Shown in pieces: positions 1 to 7,907 of a stretch of DNA of 64,000 bases. The notes beneath the pieces are model-generated. The model was given only the letters and a program-made list of their open reading frames with translations, searched no databases and was not told the origin of the DNA. Numbering within the stretch: position 1 is the first letter of the stretch; every line of letters begins with the position of its first letter. Position numbers and translations under genes: made by a program. Source of the DNA: Acidiphilium sp. C61 (GTDB lineage Bacteria; Pseudomonadota; Alphaproteobacteria; Acetobacterales; Acetobacteraceae); assembly GCF_902712915.1 (NCBI RefSeq), contig NZ_CACTIA010000005.1:930001-994000 (forward strand), read 5' to 3'.

Positions 1-617
1 CGGGCGCAGCCGGGGATGTAGAAGAACGACTTGCCCTCATCATCGGCGATGCGCAGGCCGATCGTGTCGCCCTCGGACGAGCCGAAATCCGTCCGGCTCG
101 CATCCTCGGCATAGAGTGCGACCTTGCCCGGCACCACGAAGGCCTCGACCGTCATGCCCAGATCCCGCCCGGCACCGTCCGCAAGCCGCGTCGGCACGCC
201 GACCGGCAGTTCCCTGCGGGGGACAAGGTTCGCATCGAGCACGCGAAAGATCTTGCTGTCCTCGATCAGGTCAAGAATCCGCCGCCCGGCATAGAGGCCG
301 AAGCGGTGGCCTTCGCGCAGGTTGAGCAGGCCGGCGGTGAAATCGACATCGCCGCCGGTGAGAACGGCCGCGACGATCGGGCTGTCGCGCAGGCCGGAGC
401 GCGGCTGGAGCGCAGGCGTTGCCAGGATCTGTTCGCGCAGGTCGGGCGATGCGTTGAAGATCACGTAATCGGAATTGTTGACGCTTACAGCAAGGGCCGC
501 CTGGGTACGCGGCCGTGCCGCCGGATCACCATGTCGGGCGCGCGCGCAATTCGCGCAGGCGCAGTTCCACTGCGGGAACCCGCCTCCGGCAGCGGCACCG
601 AGAACAATCAGTTTCAT
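1..617 (-). CDS. pqqB: PqqB, PQQ biosynthesis protein (3' end outside window)
   Basis: Translating the minus strand from the ATG at 615-617 gives a protein beginning MKLIVLGAAAGGGFPQWNC, the diagnostic PqqB N-terminus with its cysteine-bearing metal-binding start. PqqB is a metallo-beta-lactamase-fold protein of the pyrroloquinoline quinone pathway, thought to oxidise the tyrosine moiety of the cross-linked PqqA-derived intermediate. About 205 residues are visible; family members have roughly 300, so the C-terminus lies beyond the left edge. It follows pqqA on the same strand after 58 nt. The start codon has no strong Shine-Dalgarno sequence. Identification is firm from the N-terminus and the pqqA neighbour. 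Confidence 0.95.
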   Translation of the reverse strand, partial: MKLIVLGAAAGGGFPQWNCACANCARARHGDPAARPRTQAALAVSVNNSDYVIFNASPDLREQILATPALQPRSGLRDSPIVAAVLTGGDVDFTAGLLNLREGHRFGLYAGRRILDLIEDSKIFRVLDANLVPRRELPVGVPTRLADGAGRDLGMTVEAFVVPGKVALYAEDASRTDFGSSEGDTIGLRIADDEGKSFFYIPGCA

Positions 618-630
618 CGATTTGAGAGTT

Positions 631-663
631 CACCGGAACCGGCGCAAAGCATCGGTTCCGGTG
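631..663 (-). terminator. hairpin between pqqA and pqqB (attenuator-like)
   Basis: A perfect 10-bp inverted repeat (CACCGGAACC at 631-640, GGTTCCGGTG at 654-663) with a 13-nt loop lies 12 nt after the pqqA stop. It has no U-run, so it more likely acts as a partial terminator or RNA-stability element. Precursor peptide genes such as pqqA are usually expressed above the enzymes, which a hairpin at this junction would allow; that role is inferred. Confidence 0.6.
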
Positions 664-675
664 CCTTGGTTCAGA

Positions 676-753
676 TTAGCCGAGATCAGCGCAGGCGTAG
701 CAGTTGATTTCGGTGCCAACAGCGATTTCGACGAGCTTCGGCTTGGTCCACAT
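676..753 (-). CDS. pqqA: PqqA, PQQ precursor peptide (25 aa)
   Basis: This 25-residue peptide starts at the ATG at 751-753, preceded by AGGAG 7 nt upstream. Glu15 and Tyr19 form the conserved E-x3-Y motif; these two side chains are cross-linked by PqqE and become the carbon skeleton of pyrroloquinoline quinone, the cofactor of periplasmic alcohol and sugar dehydrogenases. The N-terminal MWTKPKL and the cysteines at 18 and 21 are typical of the family. Longer in-frame extensions exist upstream but are not needed. The gene leads the pqq operon, directly before pqqB. Confidence 0.95.
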   Translation of the reverse strand: MWTKPKLVEIAVGTEINCYACADLG

Positions 754-802
754 GGATTTGTCTCCTGGATCGTTGAGGTACGAATGCGTTTTCCGCTTTT
801 GT

Positions 803-854
803 CTCCGCGAGATGCGGAGTGACGCGACAATACGACATGTCGATAACGACGCAA
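803..854 (-). promoter_or_regulatory. candidate pqqA promoter and leader hairpin
   Basis: On the minus strand TTGCGT (849-854) and TATTGT (827-832) are separated by 16 nt, a plausible sigma-70 type pair about 75 nt upstream of pqqA. Just downstream a CTCCGC/GCGGAG hairpin (803-819) would sit at the very 5' end of the leader. Both are pattern matches only. Confidence 0.35.
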
Positions 855-925
855 GTGGGTAATCCGCGATCCCACCCGGTTGTGACAAAACGGGACAGCA
901 CTCCGGCTACAATCCCCGCATGAGA

Positions 926-950
926 AAAGGGCGGCCCAGGGCCGCCCTTT
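926..950 (-). terminator. rho-independent terminator of the S-L-M dehydrogenase operon
   Basis: Nearly perfect 12-bp inverted repeat (926-937 with 939-950) rich in GGGCGGCCC. Read on the minus strand it ends in CCCTTTTC, a short U-run. It begins 26 nt beyond the stop of the FAD-subunit gene at 977. Confidence 0.8.
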
Positions 951-976
951 CCCGATCAGCCTGCAGTGCAGAACGA

Positions 977-1771
977 TCAGCCGCAGGAAGCGACCGCCCG
1001 GCGGGCCATCACGCCGACGAGGTGCGCGCGATAGGCCGCACTCGCATGGATGTCGCTGTTCATGTCCTCCTCGGGCGTCTTCACGTCGCGAATCGCATCG
1101 GGTGCGAAATTCGCCGAGAGCGCCTGTTCCATCGCCGCATGACGGAACACGCCGTTATTGCCGGCGCCGGTTACCGCGAGGCGGGCGCCCCCGGCGGTCT
1201 TGGCGACGAACACGCCTACCATGGCGTAGCGCGATGCCGGATTCGGGAACTTCTCGTAGGCGGCCTTTTCCGGGATCGGAAAGGAGACCTCGACGATCAG
1301 TTCATCCGGCTCCAGCGCCGTCGTGAACATGCCCTGGAAATAGTCATCCGCCGCAATTTCGCGCCTGGTCGTGCGGATCGTGGCGCCGAGGGCGAGTGCG
1401 GCGGAGGGATAGCACGCGGAAGGATCGTTATTGGCCAGAGAGCCGCCGATCGTGCCGCGGTATCGAACCTGGCGGTCGCCGATATGGCTGGCCAGATGCG
1501 CCAGCGCCGGGATCGCGTCGGCAACGACCTTCGAGGTGGCAACCTCGCGATGCGTGGTCATCGCCTTGATGACGAGCGCGTTGCCTTCGCGGCGGATGCC
1601 GGAGAGGCCGAGCCCGCCGAGATCGACCAGCGTGCTCGGCTTGGCAAGCCGCTGCTTGAGCACGGGGATGAAGGTCATGCCACCGGCAAGCGCCTTGGCC
1701 TCGGGATCGCTCCCCAGCGCCTTGACCGCATCGTCGATTGCGGCCGGTTTCTGATAATTGAAATCGTACAT
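977..1771 (-). CDS. molybdenum hydroxylase FAD-binding subunit (CoxM/CutM type)
   Basis: 264 residues, the usual length of the medium subunit of the xanthine dehydrogenase / aerobic CO dehydrogenase family. Two FAD-binding signatures are visible: AGGMT at 29-33 and TIGGSLAN at 107-114. This subunit passes electrons from the [2Fe-2S] subunit to an external acceptor through FAD. It is the last gene of a three-gene operon, 12 nt after the large-subunit gene, and is followed by a terminator. Because the catalytic subunit is of form II, the substrate is unknown and CO is not the favoured one. Confidence 0.88.
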   Translation of the reverse strand: MYDFNYQKPAAIDDAVKALGSDPEAKALAGGMTFIPVLKQRLAKPSTLVDLGGLGLSGIRREGNALVIKAMTTHREVATSKVVADAIPALAHLASHIGDRQVRYRGTIGGSLANNDPSACYPSAALALGATIRTTRREIAADDYFQGMFTTALEPDELIVEVSFPIPEKAAYEKFPNPASRYAMVGVFVAKTAGGARLAVTGAGNNGVFRHAAMEQALSANFAPDAIRDVKTPEEDMNSDIHASAAYRAHLVGVMARRAVASCG

Positions 1772-1783
1772 TGCGTCTCTCCG

Positions 1784-4189
1784 TTACTCGGCAGCCATCC
1801 GCGGCGACGCCGCGTTGATGATCGACCAGATCTTCAGCGGTGTCGCCGGCATGTCGATATGGGTGACCCCATAATCGCGCAGCGCATCGACGACGGCATT
1901 GATCACCGCGGGCGGGCTGCCGATCGCGCCGACCTCGCCAACCCCCTTGGCTCCAAGCGGGTTGTGGGTGCACATCGTCGATTCGGTCCCGACATGGATG
2001 TTCACCAGGTTGTCCGCGCGCGGCATCGTGTAGTCCATCAGCGATCCGGACAGGAGCTGGCCGGTCTCGTCGTAGATCGCGTGTTCGAGCAGCGCCTGGC
2101 CGATACCTTGGGCCACACCGCCGTGAACCTGGCCATGCACGATCATCGGGTTGATGACCCGGCCGATATCGTCGACCGCGGTGAAGTTCAGCATGCTGAC
2201 GACACCGGTATCGGGATCGACCTCGACCTCGCAGATATGGCACCCGCCGGGGAAGGTGAAGTTCTTCGGATCGTAGAATGCCGTCTCGTCGAGGCCGGGC
2301 TCGAGTTCGTCGTGCGGGTAGTTGTGCGGCACATAGGCCGTCAGCGCGATCTCGCCGAATGCCTTCGACTTGTCGGTGCCCGCGACGGTGAACTTGCCGT
2401 CCTTGAACTCGATGTCGTCGACCGAGGCTTCCATCAGGTGGGCGGCGATCTTCTTGCCCTTGGAGATGATCTTGTCGACCGCCTTGACGATCGCCGAGCC
2501 GCCGACGGCGAGCGAACGGCTGCCGTAGGTGCCCATGCCGAACGGGATCTTGCTGGTGTCACCATGCACGATCTCGACTTGCTCGAACGGCACGCCGAGC
2601 TGGTCGGCGACGAGCTGGGCGAAGGTCGTCTCATGGCCCTGGCCGTGGCTGTGCGTGCCGGTATAGAGCGTCACCGAGCCGGTCGGATGCACCTTGACGT
2701 TGGCGACCTCGTAGAGCCCTGCCCTCGCGCCGAGCGCGCCGGCCACCGCCGACGGCGCGATGCCGCAGGCTTCGAGATAGGTCGACATGCCGATGCCGCG
2801 CAGCTTGCCGCGCTTCGCCGACTCCGCGCGCCGCGCCTCGAATCCGTTCCAGTCGGCCAGCTCCATGCAGCGCGCGAGCGTCGCCTCATGGTTGCCGCTA
2901 TCGTATTGCAGCGCCACCGGCGTCTGATACGGATAGGCGTCGGCGGGGATGAAATTGCGCCGGCGGATGGCGACACGATCCATCCCCATCGTCTTCGCCG
3001 CGACATCGACGAGGCGTTCGAGCAGGAAGGTGGTCTCCGGACGGCCGGCGCCACGATAGGCGTCGACCGGGACGGTGTTGGTGAAGAGCGCCTTCACTTC
3101 CGAATAGATCGCGGGCGTCGTGTAGACGCCGGCGAGCAGCGTCGCCGAGAGATAGGTCGGCACCGACGGCGCGAAGGTCGAGAGATAGGCGCCGAGATTG
3201 GCCATCGTCTTGACCCGCAGCCCGAGGAATGCGCCGTCCTCGGCCAGCGCCAGCTCGGCATGGCTGATATGGTCGCGGCCATGAGCGTCGGTGATGAAGG
3301 ATTCGCTGCGCTCGCAGGTCCATTTCACCGGCCGGTTCACCTGCGCGGCCGCCCAGGTCACCGCCGCTTCCTCGATATAGTGGAAGATCTTGGCGCCGAA
3401 CCCGCCGCCGACGTCGGGTGCGACGACGCGCAGCTTGTGCTCGGGGATCTGCAGCACGAACGCGCCCATCAGCAGCCGGATCACATGCGGGTTCTGGCTG
3501 GTGGTGTAGAGCGTGTGTTCACCGGTCGACCGGTCGAAATCGCCGATCGCCGCACGCGGCTCGATCGGGTTCGGCACCAGCCGGTTGTTCACTAGGTCGA
3601 TCGTCGCGACCTTGTGGGCCTTGGCGAAGGCGGCATCCACGGCGTCCTTGTCGCCGATATGCCAGTCGAAGCAGACATTGCCCTTGGCCTCGTCATGCAC
3701 GAGGGCAGCACCCTCGGCCGTCGCCGCGATCATGTTGGAGACCGCCGGCAGCGGGTCGATGTTGACCACCAGCGCCTCGGCGGCGTCCTTCGCCTGGTCG
3801 ACAGTCTCGGCAATCACCATCGCGATCGCATCGCCGACATACCGGACCTTGCCCTGGGCCAGCACCGGATGCGGCGGCTCGACCATCGGCGAGCCGTCCT
3901 TGCTGTGGATCTGCCAGCCGCACGGCACGCCGCCGATGCCGGCCTTGGCGATGTCGTCACCGGTGAAAATGGCGACAACACCCGGCATCGCCCGCGCGGC
4001 GGCGGTGTCGATCGACCGGATGACGCCATGGGCCACGTCCGAGCGGCGGAACACGGCATAGGTCTGGTCGGGGCGGTTGATATCGTCGGTGTAGTGACCG
4101 CGGCCTGACAGGAACCGGCGGTCTTCCACGCGCTTCGGCGAGTCGCCAATGCCGCCCTTCACGATGTGCGGCAAGGTCGTATCGTTCAT
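1784..4189 (-). CDS. molybdenum hydroxylase large subunit, form II CoxL-like
   Basis: 801-residue catalytic subunit binding the molybdopterin cytosine dinucleotide cofactor. The active-site loop reads AYRGAGR (residues 377-383), the form II signature; true CO dehydrogenases (form I) carry AYxCSFR with the copper-ligating cysteine. The near-C-terminal GVGEVGAIG contains the conserved catalytic glutamate of the family. The start at 4187-4189 was chosen over an upstream in-frame codon because GGAGA precedes it at good spacing and the family N-terminus begins shortly afterwards. Gene order small-large-medium also fits form II. Likely oxidises an organic substrate (aldehyde or N-heterocycle); the real substrate cannot be read from sequence. 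Confidence 0.88.
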   Translation of the reverse strand: MNDTTLPHIVKGGIGDSPKRVEDRRFLSGRGHYTDDINRPDQTYAVFRRSDVAHGVIRSIDTAAARAMPGVVAIFTGDDIAKAGIGGVPCGWQIHSKDGSPMVEPPHPVLAQGKVRYVGDAIAMVIAETVDQAKDAAEALVVNIDPLPAVSNMIAATAEGAALVHDEAKGNVCFDWHIGDKDAVDAAFAKAHKVATIDLVNNRLVPNPIEPRAAIGDFDRSTGEHTLYTTSQNPHVIRLLMGAFVLQIPEHKLRVVAPDVGGGFGAKIFHYIEEAAVTWAAAQVNRPVKWTCERSESFITDAHGRDHISHAELALAEDGAFLGLRVKTMANLGAYLSTFAPSVPTYLSATLLAGVYTTPAIYSEVKALFTNTVPVDAYRGAGRPETTFLLERLVDVAAKTMGMDRVAIRRRNFIPADAYPYQTPVALQYDSGNHEATLARCMELADWNGFEARRAESAKRGKLRGIGMSTYLEACGIAPSAVAGALGARAGLYEVANVKVHPTGSVTLYTGTHSHGQGHETTFAQLVADQLGVPFEQVEIVHGDTSKIPFGMGTYGSRSLAVGGSAIVKAVDKIISKGKKIAAHLMEASVDDIEFKDGKFTVAGTDKSKAFGEIALTAYVPHNYPHDELEPGLDETAFYDPKNFTFPGGCHICEVEVDPDTGVVSMLNFTAVDDIGRVINPMIVHGQVHGGVAQGIGQALLEHAIYDETGQLLSGSLMDYTMPRADNLVNIHVGTESTMCTHNPLGAKGVGEVGAIGSPPAVINAVVDALRDYGVTHIDMPATPLKIWSIINAASPRMAAE

Positions 4190-4255
4190 GGATGATCTCC
4201 CGAAATTTTTCTTGCACCCGGACATACGGGTGCTTCACCTTTTGCAGCCCGAACC

Positions 4256-4753
4256 TTATTCGGCGGCCTGCGGCAGCTCGCGCCCATGCATGAGCGGCCA
4301 AGCGGCGGCGATCGCCTTGACGATGTTGTGGTAGCCCGTGCAGCGGCAGATATTGCCTTCGAGTTCCTCGCGGATCTGCTGCTCGGTCAGGCCTTCCGGA
4401 TGGCTCTCGACCAGATCGATCGCGCTCATCACCATGCCCGGGGTGCAGAAGCCGCATTGCAGGCCGTGATGTTCGCGGAACATTTCCTGCATCGGATGCA
4501 GCGTGCCGTCGGCTGCCGCCAGCCCCTCGATCGTGGTGATCTCGCTGCCATTCGCCTGCACCGCGAGCATCGTGCACGACTTCACCGACTTGCCATCGAT
4601 CTTGACCACACAGGCGCCGCACTGGCTGGTGTCGCACCCGACATGTGTGCCGGTCAGGTGAAGGTTTTCGCGCAGCATCTCGACGAGCAGCGTGCGGGCT
4701 TCCACCTCGGCGGTCGCCGGCTTGCCGTTCACCGTGAGTTTAACCTGGGGCAT
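4256..4753 (-). CDS. molybdenum hydroxylase [2Fe-2S] subunit (CoxS type)
   Basis: 165 residues with two [2Fe-2S] clusters. The plant-ferredoxin-type cluster uses C40, C45, C48 and C60; the second, near the molybdenum centre, uses C100, C103, C136 and C138 (CGFCTPG and [10 protein letters not shown] motifs). It is the first gene of the operon and is separated from the large-subunit gene by 66 nt. It shuttles electrons from the molybdenum site to the FAD subunit in a cytoplasmic heterotrimer dimer. All eight ligands are present. Confidence 0.92.
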   Translation of the reverse strand: MPQVKLTVNGKPATAEVEARTLLVEMLRENLHLTGTHVGCDTSQCGACVVKIDGKSVKSCTMLAVQANGSEITTIEGLAAADGTLHPMQEMFREHHGLQCGFCTPGMVMSAIDLVESHPEGLTEQQIREELEGNICRCTGYHNIVKAIAAAWPLMHGRELPQAAE

Positions 4754-4941
4754 TGATTCCTCCGTTCATGATGGCGCGGGACCCTCCGCCCGGATGATCC
4801 GCTTCCTTATACCATGATGATGGGGCTCTCCGGCGTTGGTCAAGAGAACCGGACAGCTTTCTTACCGCAAGGTGCGAATTTGACAGAATTTGTCACAGGC
4901 CAGGTTGCGCACTGCCGGAAGCCTGTTAACTCTCCGGCCGC

Positions 4942-5382
4942 ATGCCGGCCCTGCCCTCACCCATCATGCTGATCACCAGCCGCCTCCCGGCGCGTCATCG
5001 CGATGCGGCGGGCGAATTGCTGCGGTTCGGCACGGTTGGCGTCTTTGGCCTGCTCGTGGATATCGCCGCGGTCTATGCGCTCATCCCCAGCCTCGGGCTC
5101 TACGGCGCGGGCATGGCGGCCTACGTCTTTGCGGCAAGCTGCAACTGGATGTTGCACCGGATCTGGACCTTTCGCGCACGCACCCAACGCCCCGCCCACA
5201 CGCAATGGTTGCGCTTCCTGCTCGTCAACATGATCGGCTTCTCGATCAACCGCGGCGCCTATTCCCTGCTCATCGCCAGCTTCGTGTTGCCGCGGCACTA
5301 CCCCGTGCTGGCCGTGTGCGCAGGTTCCGTTTCCGGCTTTCTGGTTAATTTTCTGCTTTCCCGGCGTCTGGTTTTCGGTTAA
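4942..5382 (+). CDS. GtrA-family membrane protein
   Basis: 146 residues with four predicted membrane helices and the GtrA-family pattern: an N-terminal RFGTVGVFGLLVD, a central NWMLHRIWTF, and a C-terminal SGFLVNFLLSRRLVF. GtrA-like proteins are implicated in flipping polyprenyl-phosphate-linked sugars across the inner membrane during O-antigen or exopolysaccharide modification. The downstream sugar transferase and glycosyltransferase fit that role. A second ATG at 4966 is a possible start; neither has a clear ribosome binding site. It is divergent from the dehydrogenase operon. Confidence 0.85.
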   Translation: MPALPSPIMLITSRLPARHRDAAGELLRFGTVGVFGLLVDIAAVYALIPSLGLYGAGMAAYVFAASCNWMLHRIWTFRARTQRPAHTQWLRFLLVNMIGFSINRGAYSLLIASFVLPRHYPVLAVCAGSVSGFLVNFLLSRRLVFG

Positions 5383-5433
5383 TTCAATACAATCTTCAGT
5401 TGTATCCCCGAAAGCCGAGGTCGTTCCGGACCG

Positions 5434-6918
5434 ATGTCGCAGACCGCTTTCAACTCCATCGCCAAACCTGTCCGCAACGGAGCGGCAGCAAGACAGCCGC
5501 AGGCGCCCGGCCGGCACATCCATATCGGTATGCATGCCGGCCTCTTCCTGCTGCTGGTTACCGACATCGCCGCCGCCTGCCTCGGCCCGCAACTCGGCTC
5601 CCGGTTCCTGCTTTCCGCCCCCACCATGGCGCGTGGCCTGCCAAGTCAGCTCGTCTATGCTGCGCTGACCGTCATCACGCTGGCGGGCTCGGGGCTTTAC
5701 GAGCCGGGGCCGGTCCGCGCCCCGCTCGATCACGCAACCTCGATCATGCGCGCGCTTGTGGCGGCGGAAACGCTCTCATTGCTGCGGATCGCGGTGCTGC
5801 GGCCGTCGCCGACAGCACCGCCGCTCGGTACATCGTTCGGCTGGGCAATTGCCGCCTTCACCCTGACCGCGACCCTTCTGTTCGCAGGCCGGATTGCCGT
5901 GGCCCGGATCTGGCAGCGTCATGGGATCGGCGTTGCCCAGGGGGCCGCGGCCCTCGTGACCACCGCGCCGTGCGACCGCGCGGTCTGCGACCAGCTCGAT
6001 CGCCTCGCCGATCATCGCCTTGGATATATTTTCTGCCTGGGGCTGGCGACCTCGTCGGGTCTGCGCGCGATTGCCGATGTCGCGACGCTGGAGGGGCTGA
6101 TCCGGTCCGACCAGATCGGCGATCTCATCGTCGTCATCCGCCGCGGCGACAGCGTGCAGACGCGCGGCCGGCTGGACGCGCTGCTCGCCCGCCTCGCGGA
6201 CCAGCCGGTCAGGATACGTCTCGCCTTCGACGCCGCTGCCGAAATCGGCGCCGGCGACCTCGCTGCGGGCCTCGGGCTTCGCCTCGTCACGGCGCTCGAC
6301 CGGCCGATCCGCCCCCTGGCTGCATCAGCGAAACGAGGGATGGACATCATTGGCGCCGCCCTCCTGAGCGTTCTGCTGTCCCCGCTCCTCGCCGCCATCG
6401 CCATTTCACTGTGCCTGTCCGGCCCGGTTCTGTTCCGGCAGCGCCGGATCGGGCTGGATGGCGTCCCATTCACCGTTTTCAAGTTCCGCACGATGCACCC
6501 GCAGGACGCCACGGGTCGCAACATCCCCGTCGTCCAGGCGCGCGCGGGCGACCGGCGGATCACGCGGCTCGGCCGCGTTCTCCGCCGCCTCTCGCTCGAT
6601 GAACTGCCGCAGCTCGTCAACGTGCTGCGCGGCGACATGTCGCTGGTCGGTCCCCGGCCCCACGCGCCGCATACAAGCGGCGGGGACTTCACCTTCGAAC
6701 AGGCGATCGCGTTCTACGGCGTGCGCCACCGGGTAAAGCCGGGGCTGACCGGCCTTGCACAGGTGCGGGGCCTGCGCGGCCCGGCGGAGCGGCGCGACCT
6801 CGTGACCGCGCGCGTCGCCGCCGATCTCGATTACATCGAGCGATGGTCGGTCTGGCTCGATATCGCGATCCTGTTGCGGACGGTTCCCGCCGTGCTCATT
6901 GGGCGCAATGCCGTCTGA
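5434..6918 (+). CDS. polyprenyl-phosphate sugar-1-phosphate transferase (WbaP/ExoY-like)
   Basis: 494 residues. The N-terminal half has several hydrophobic helices; the C-terminal ~190 residues (about 302-490) are the bacterial sugar transferase domain, with a membrane anchor, the KFRTM motif, SLDELPQLVNVLRGDMSLVG and the PGLTG/LDYIERWS region. Such enzymes load the first sugar phosphate of an exopolysaccharide or O-antigen repeat on undecaprenyl phosphate at the inner membrane. It overlaps the next glycosyltransferase gene by 11 nt, arguing for a shared transcript. The sugar specificity cannot be told. Confidence 0.88.
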   Translation: MSQTAFNSIAKPVRNGAAARQPQAPGRHIHIGMHAGLFLLLVTDIAAACLGPQLGSRFLLSAPTMARGLPSQLVYAALTVITLAGSGLYEPGPVRAPLDHATSIMRALVAAETLSLLRIAVLRPSPTAPPLGTSFGWAIAAFTLTATLLFAGRIAVARIWQRHGIGVAQGAAALVTTAPCDRAVCDQLDRLADHRLGYIFCLGLATSSGLRAIADVATLEGLIRSDQIGDLIVVIRRGDSVQTRGRLDALLARLADQPVRIRLAFDAAAEIGAGDLAAGLGLRLVTALDRPIRPLAASAKRGMDIIGAALLSVLLSPLLAAIAISLCLSGPVLFRQRRIGLDGVPFTVFKFRTMHPQDATGRNIPVVQARAGDRRITRLGRVLRRLSLDELPQLVNVLRGDMSLVGPRPHAPHTSGGDFTFEQAIAFYGVRHRVKPGLTGLAQVRGLRGPAERRDLVTARVAADLDYIERWSVWLDIAILLRTVPAVLIGRNAV

Positions 6919-7903
6919 GCCGCACCTGCTGGCGGGAACGCCGCCGCCCGGCCGCGCCTATGATGCGGATATCGTCATTCTCAGCCATCAGCGGCCGCGC
7001 GAAACCATCGCCGCCCTCCGCTCGGCCGCGTCCCAGACCGGCATGGACAGCCATGTCATCATCCTGGACCAGGCCTCGGATGCAGCCATGCGCGCGGCCC
7101 TGACAGCCGCGGCGCAGGACTATGAAAATGTTGCGGTTTATGGCGTCGCGCGGAATTTAGGCGTGCCGGGGGGCCGCAATCTCGCCGCAACGCTCGGGCG
7201 CGGCAGGACGATCATCAGTCTCGACAATGATGCCGTCTTCGCTGACCGCGACACGGCGGCGCACGCCGCGCGGCGGATCGCCGGCGCAGATCGCCTCGGG
7301 GCGATCGGGTTTCGGATACTCGCGGCCGATGGCGCCTGTCTCGACCGGACGAGCTGGGGATATCCCGCGCGCCTCGTGCGGCAGGCGGAGCGGCGTTTCA
7401 CCGCCACCACCTTCGTCGGCTGCGGCCATGCCCTGTCGCGCGCCTGTTTCGAGCAGCTCGGGGGGTATGACGCGACGCTGTTCTTCGCCTGGGAGGAATA
7501 TGAATTCGCGCGCCGCGCCATCGCTGCCGGCTGGAAGATCGAGCATCACGGCGACCTCGCGGTCGTCCACGCCGTGTCGCCCGAAGCGCGCATGGGCTGG
7601 AGCGCGGGGCGGTGGCGCCATTTCGTCCGCAACCGCCTGCTGATCGCGCATGACTGGGATGGCCCGGCGGGCTTCTGGCTGCGCGCCGGCGTGTATCTGG
7701 CGCGCGGCGCCATGACGTCGCGCCTTGGCCAGACGCTCGGGGCCATTGCCGAGGCGCGTGTCCTGTCGCGCACCAGGCCCCGGCAGGGCAACACCGCCGC
7801 CGCGCGGCGCTACGTTTTCCTGCATGAGACCTGCAATCGGCTGCCGTGCACCGCCCGCTTCAGAGCACGATATACGATCAAGAAACCCCATCCGATCGGA
7901 TAA
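6908..7903 (+). CDS. family 2 glycosyltransferase
   Basis: 331 residues from the ATG at 6908; a TTG at 6899 is the alternative. The GT-A fold signatures are visible: an N-terminal DIVILSHQRP, the SLDNDAVF metal-binding DxD-like motif, and a later FFAWEEYEFARRA acceptor-side motif. It resembles rhamnosyl-type transferases of O-antigen or exopolysaccharide synthesis and follows the sugar transferase with an 11-nt overlap, so it probably adds a later sugar of the same repeat. It ends only 4 nt from the convergent comEC stop codon. Confidence 0.85.
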   Translation: MPSEPHLLAGTPPPGRAYDADIVILSHQRPRETIAALRSAASQTGMDSHVIILDQASDAAMRAALTAAAQDYENVAVYGVARNLGVPGGRNLAATLGRGRTIISLDNDAVFADRDTAAHAARRIAGADRLGAIGFRILAADGACLDRTSWGYPARLVRQAERRFTATTFVGCGHALSRACFEQLGGYDATLFFAWEEYEFARRAIAAGWKIEHHGDLAVVHAVSPEARMGWSAGRWRHFVRNRLLIAHDWDGPAGFWLRAGVYLARGAMTSRLGQTLGAIAEARVLSRTRPRQGNTAAARRYVFLHETCNRLPCTARFRARYTIKKPHPIG

Positions 7904-7907
7904 TGCC

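Noticed and set aside
920..3595. Long plus-strand open frame (891 codons) opposite the dehydrogenase operon
   Set aside because: High-GC antisense shadow; Arg/His-rich translation without any family signature, while the minus strand holds conserved coxM/coxL-type genes.
1784..4189. Calling the large subunit a true CO dehydrogenase (coxL)
   Set aside because: The loop is AYRGAGR, without the cysteine that binds copper in real CO dehydrogenases.
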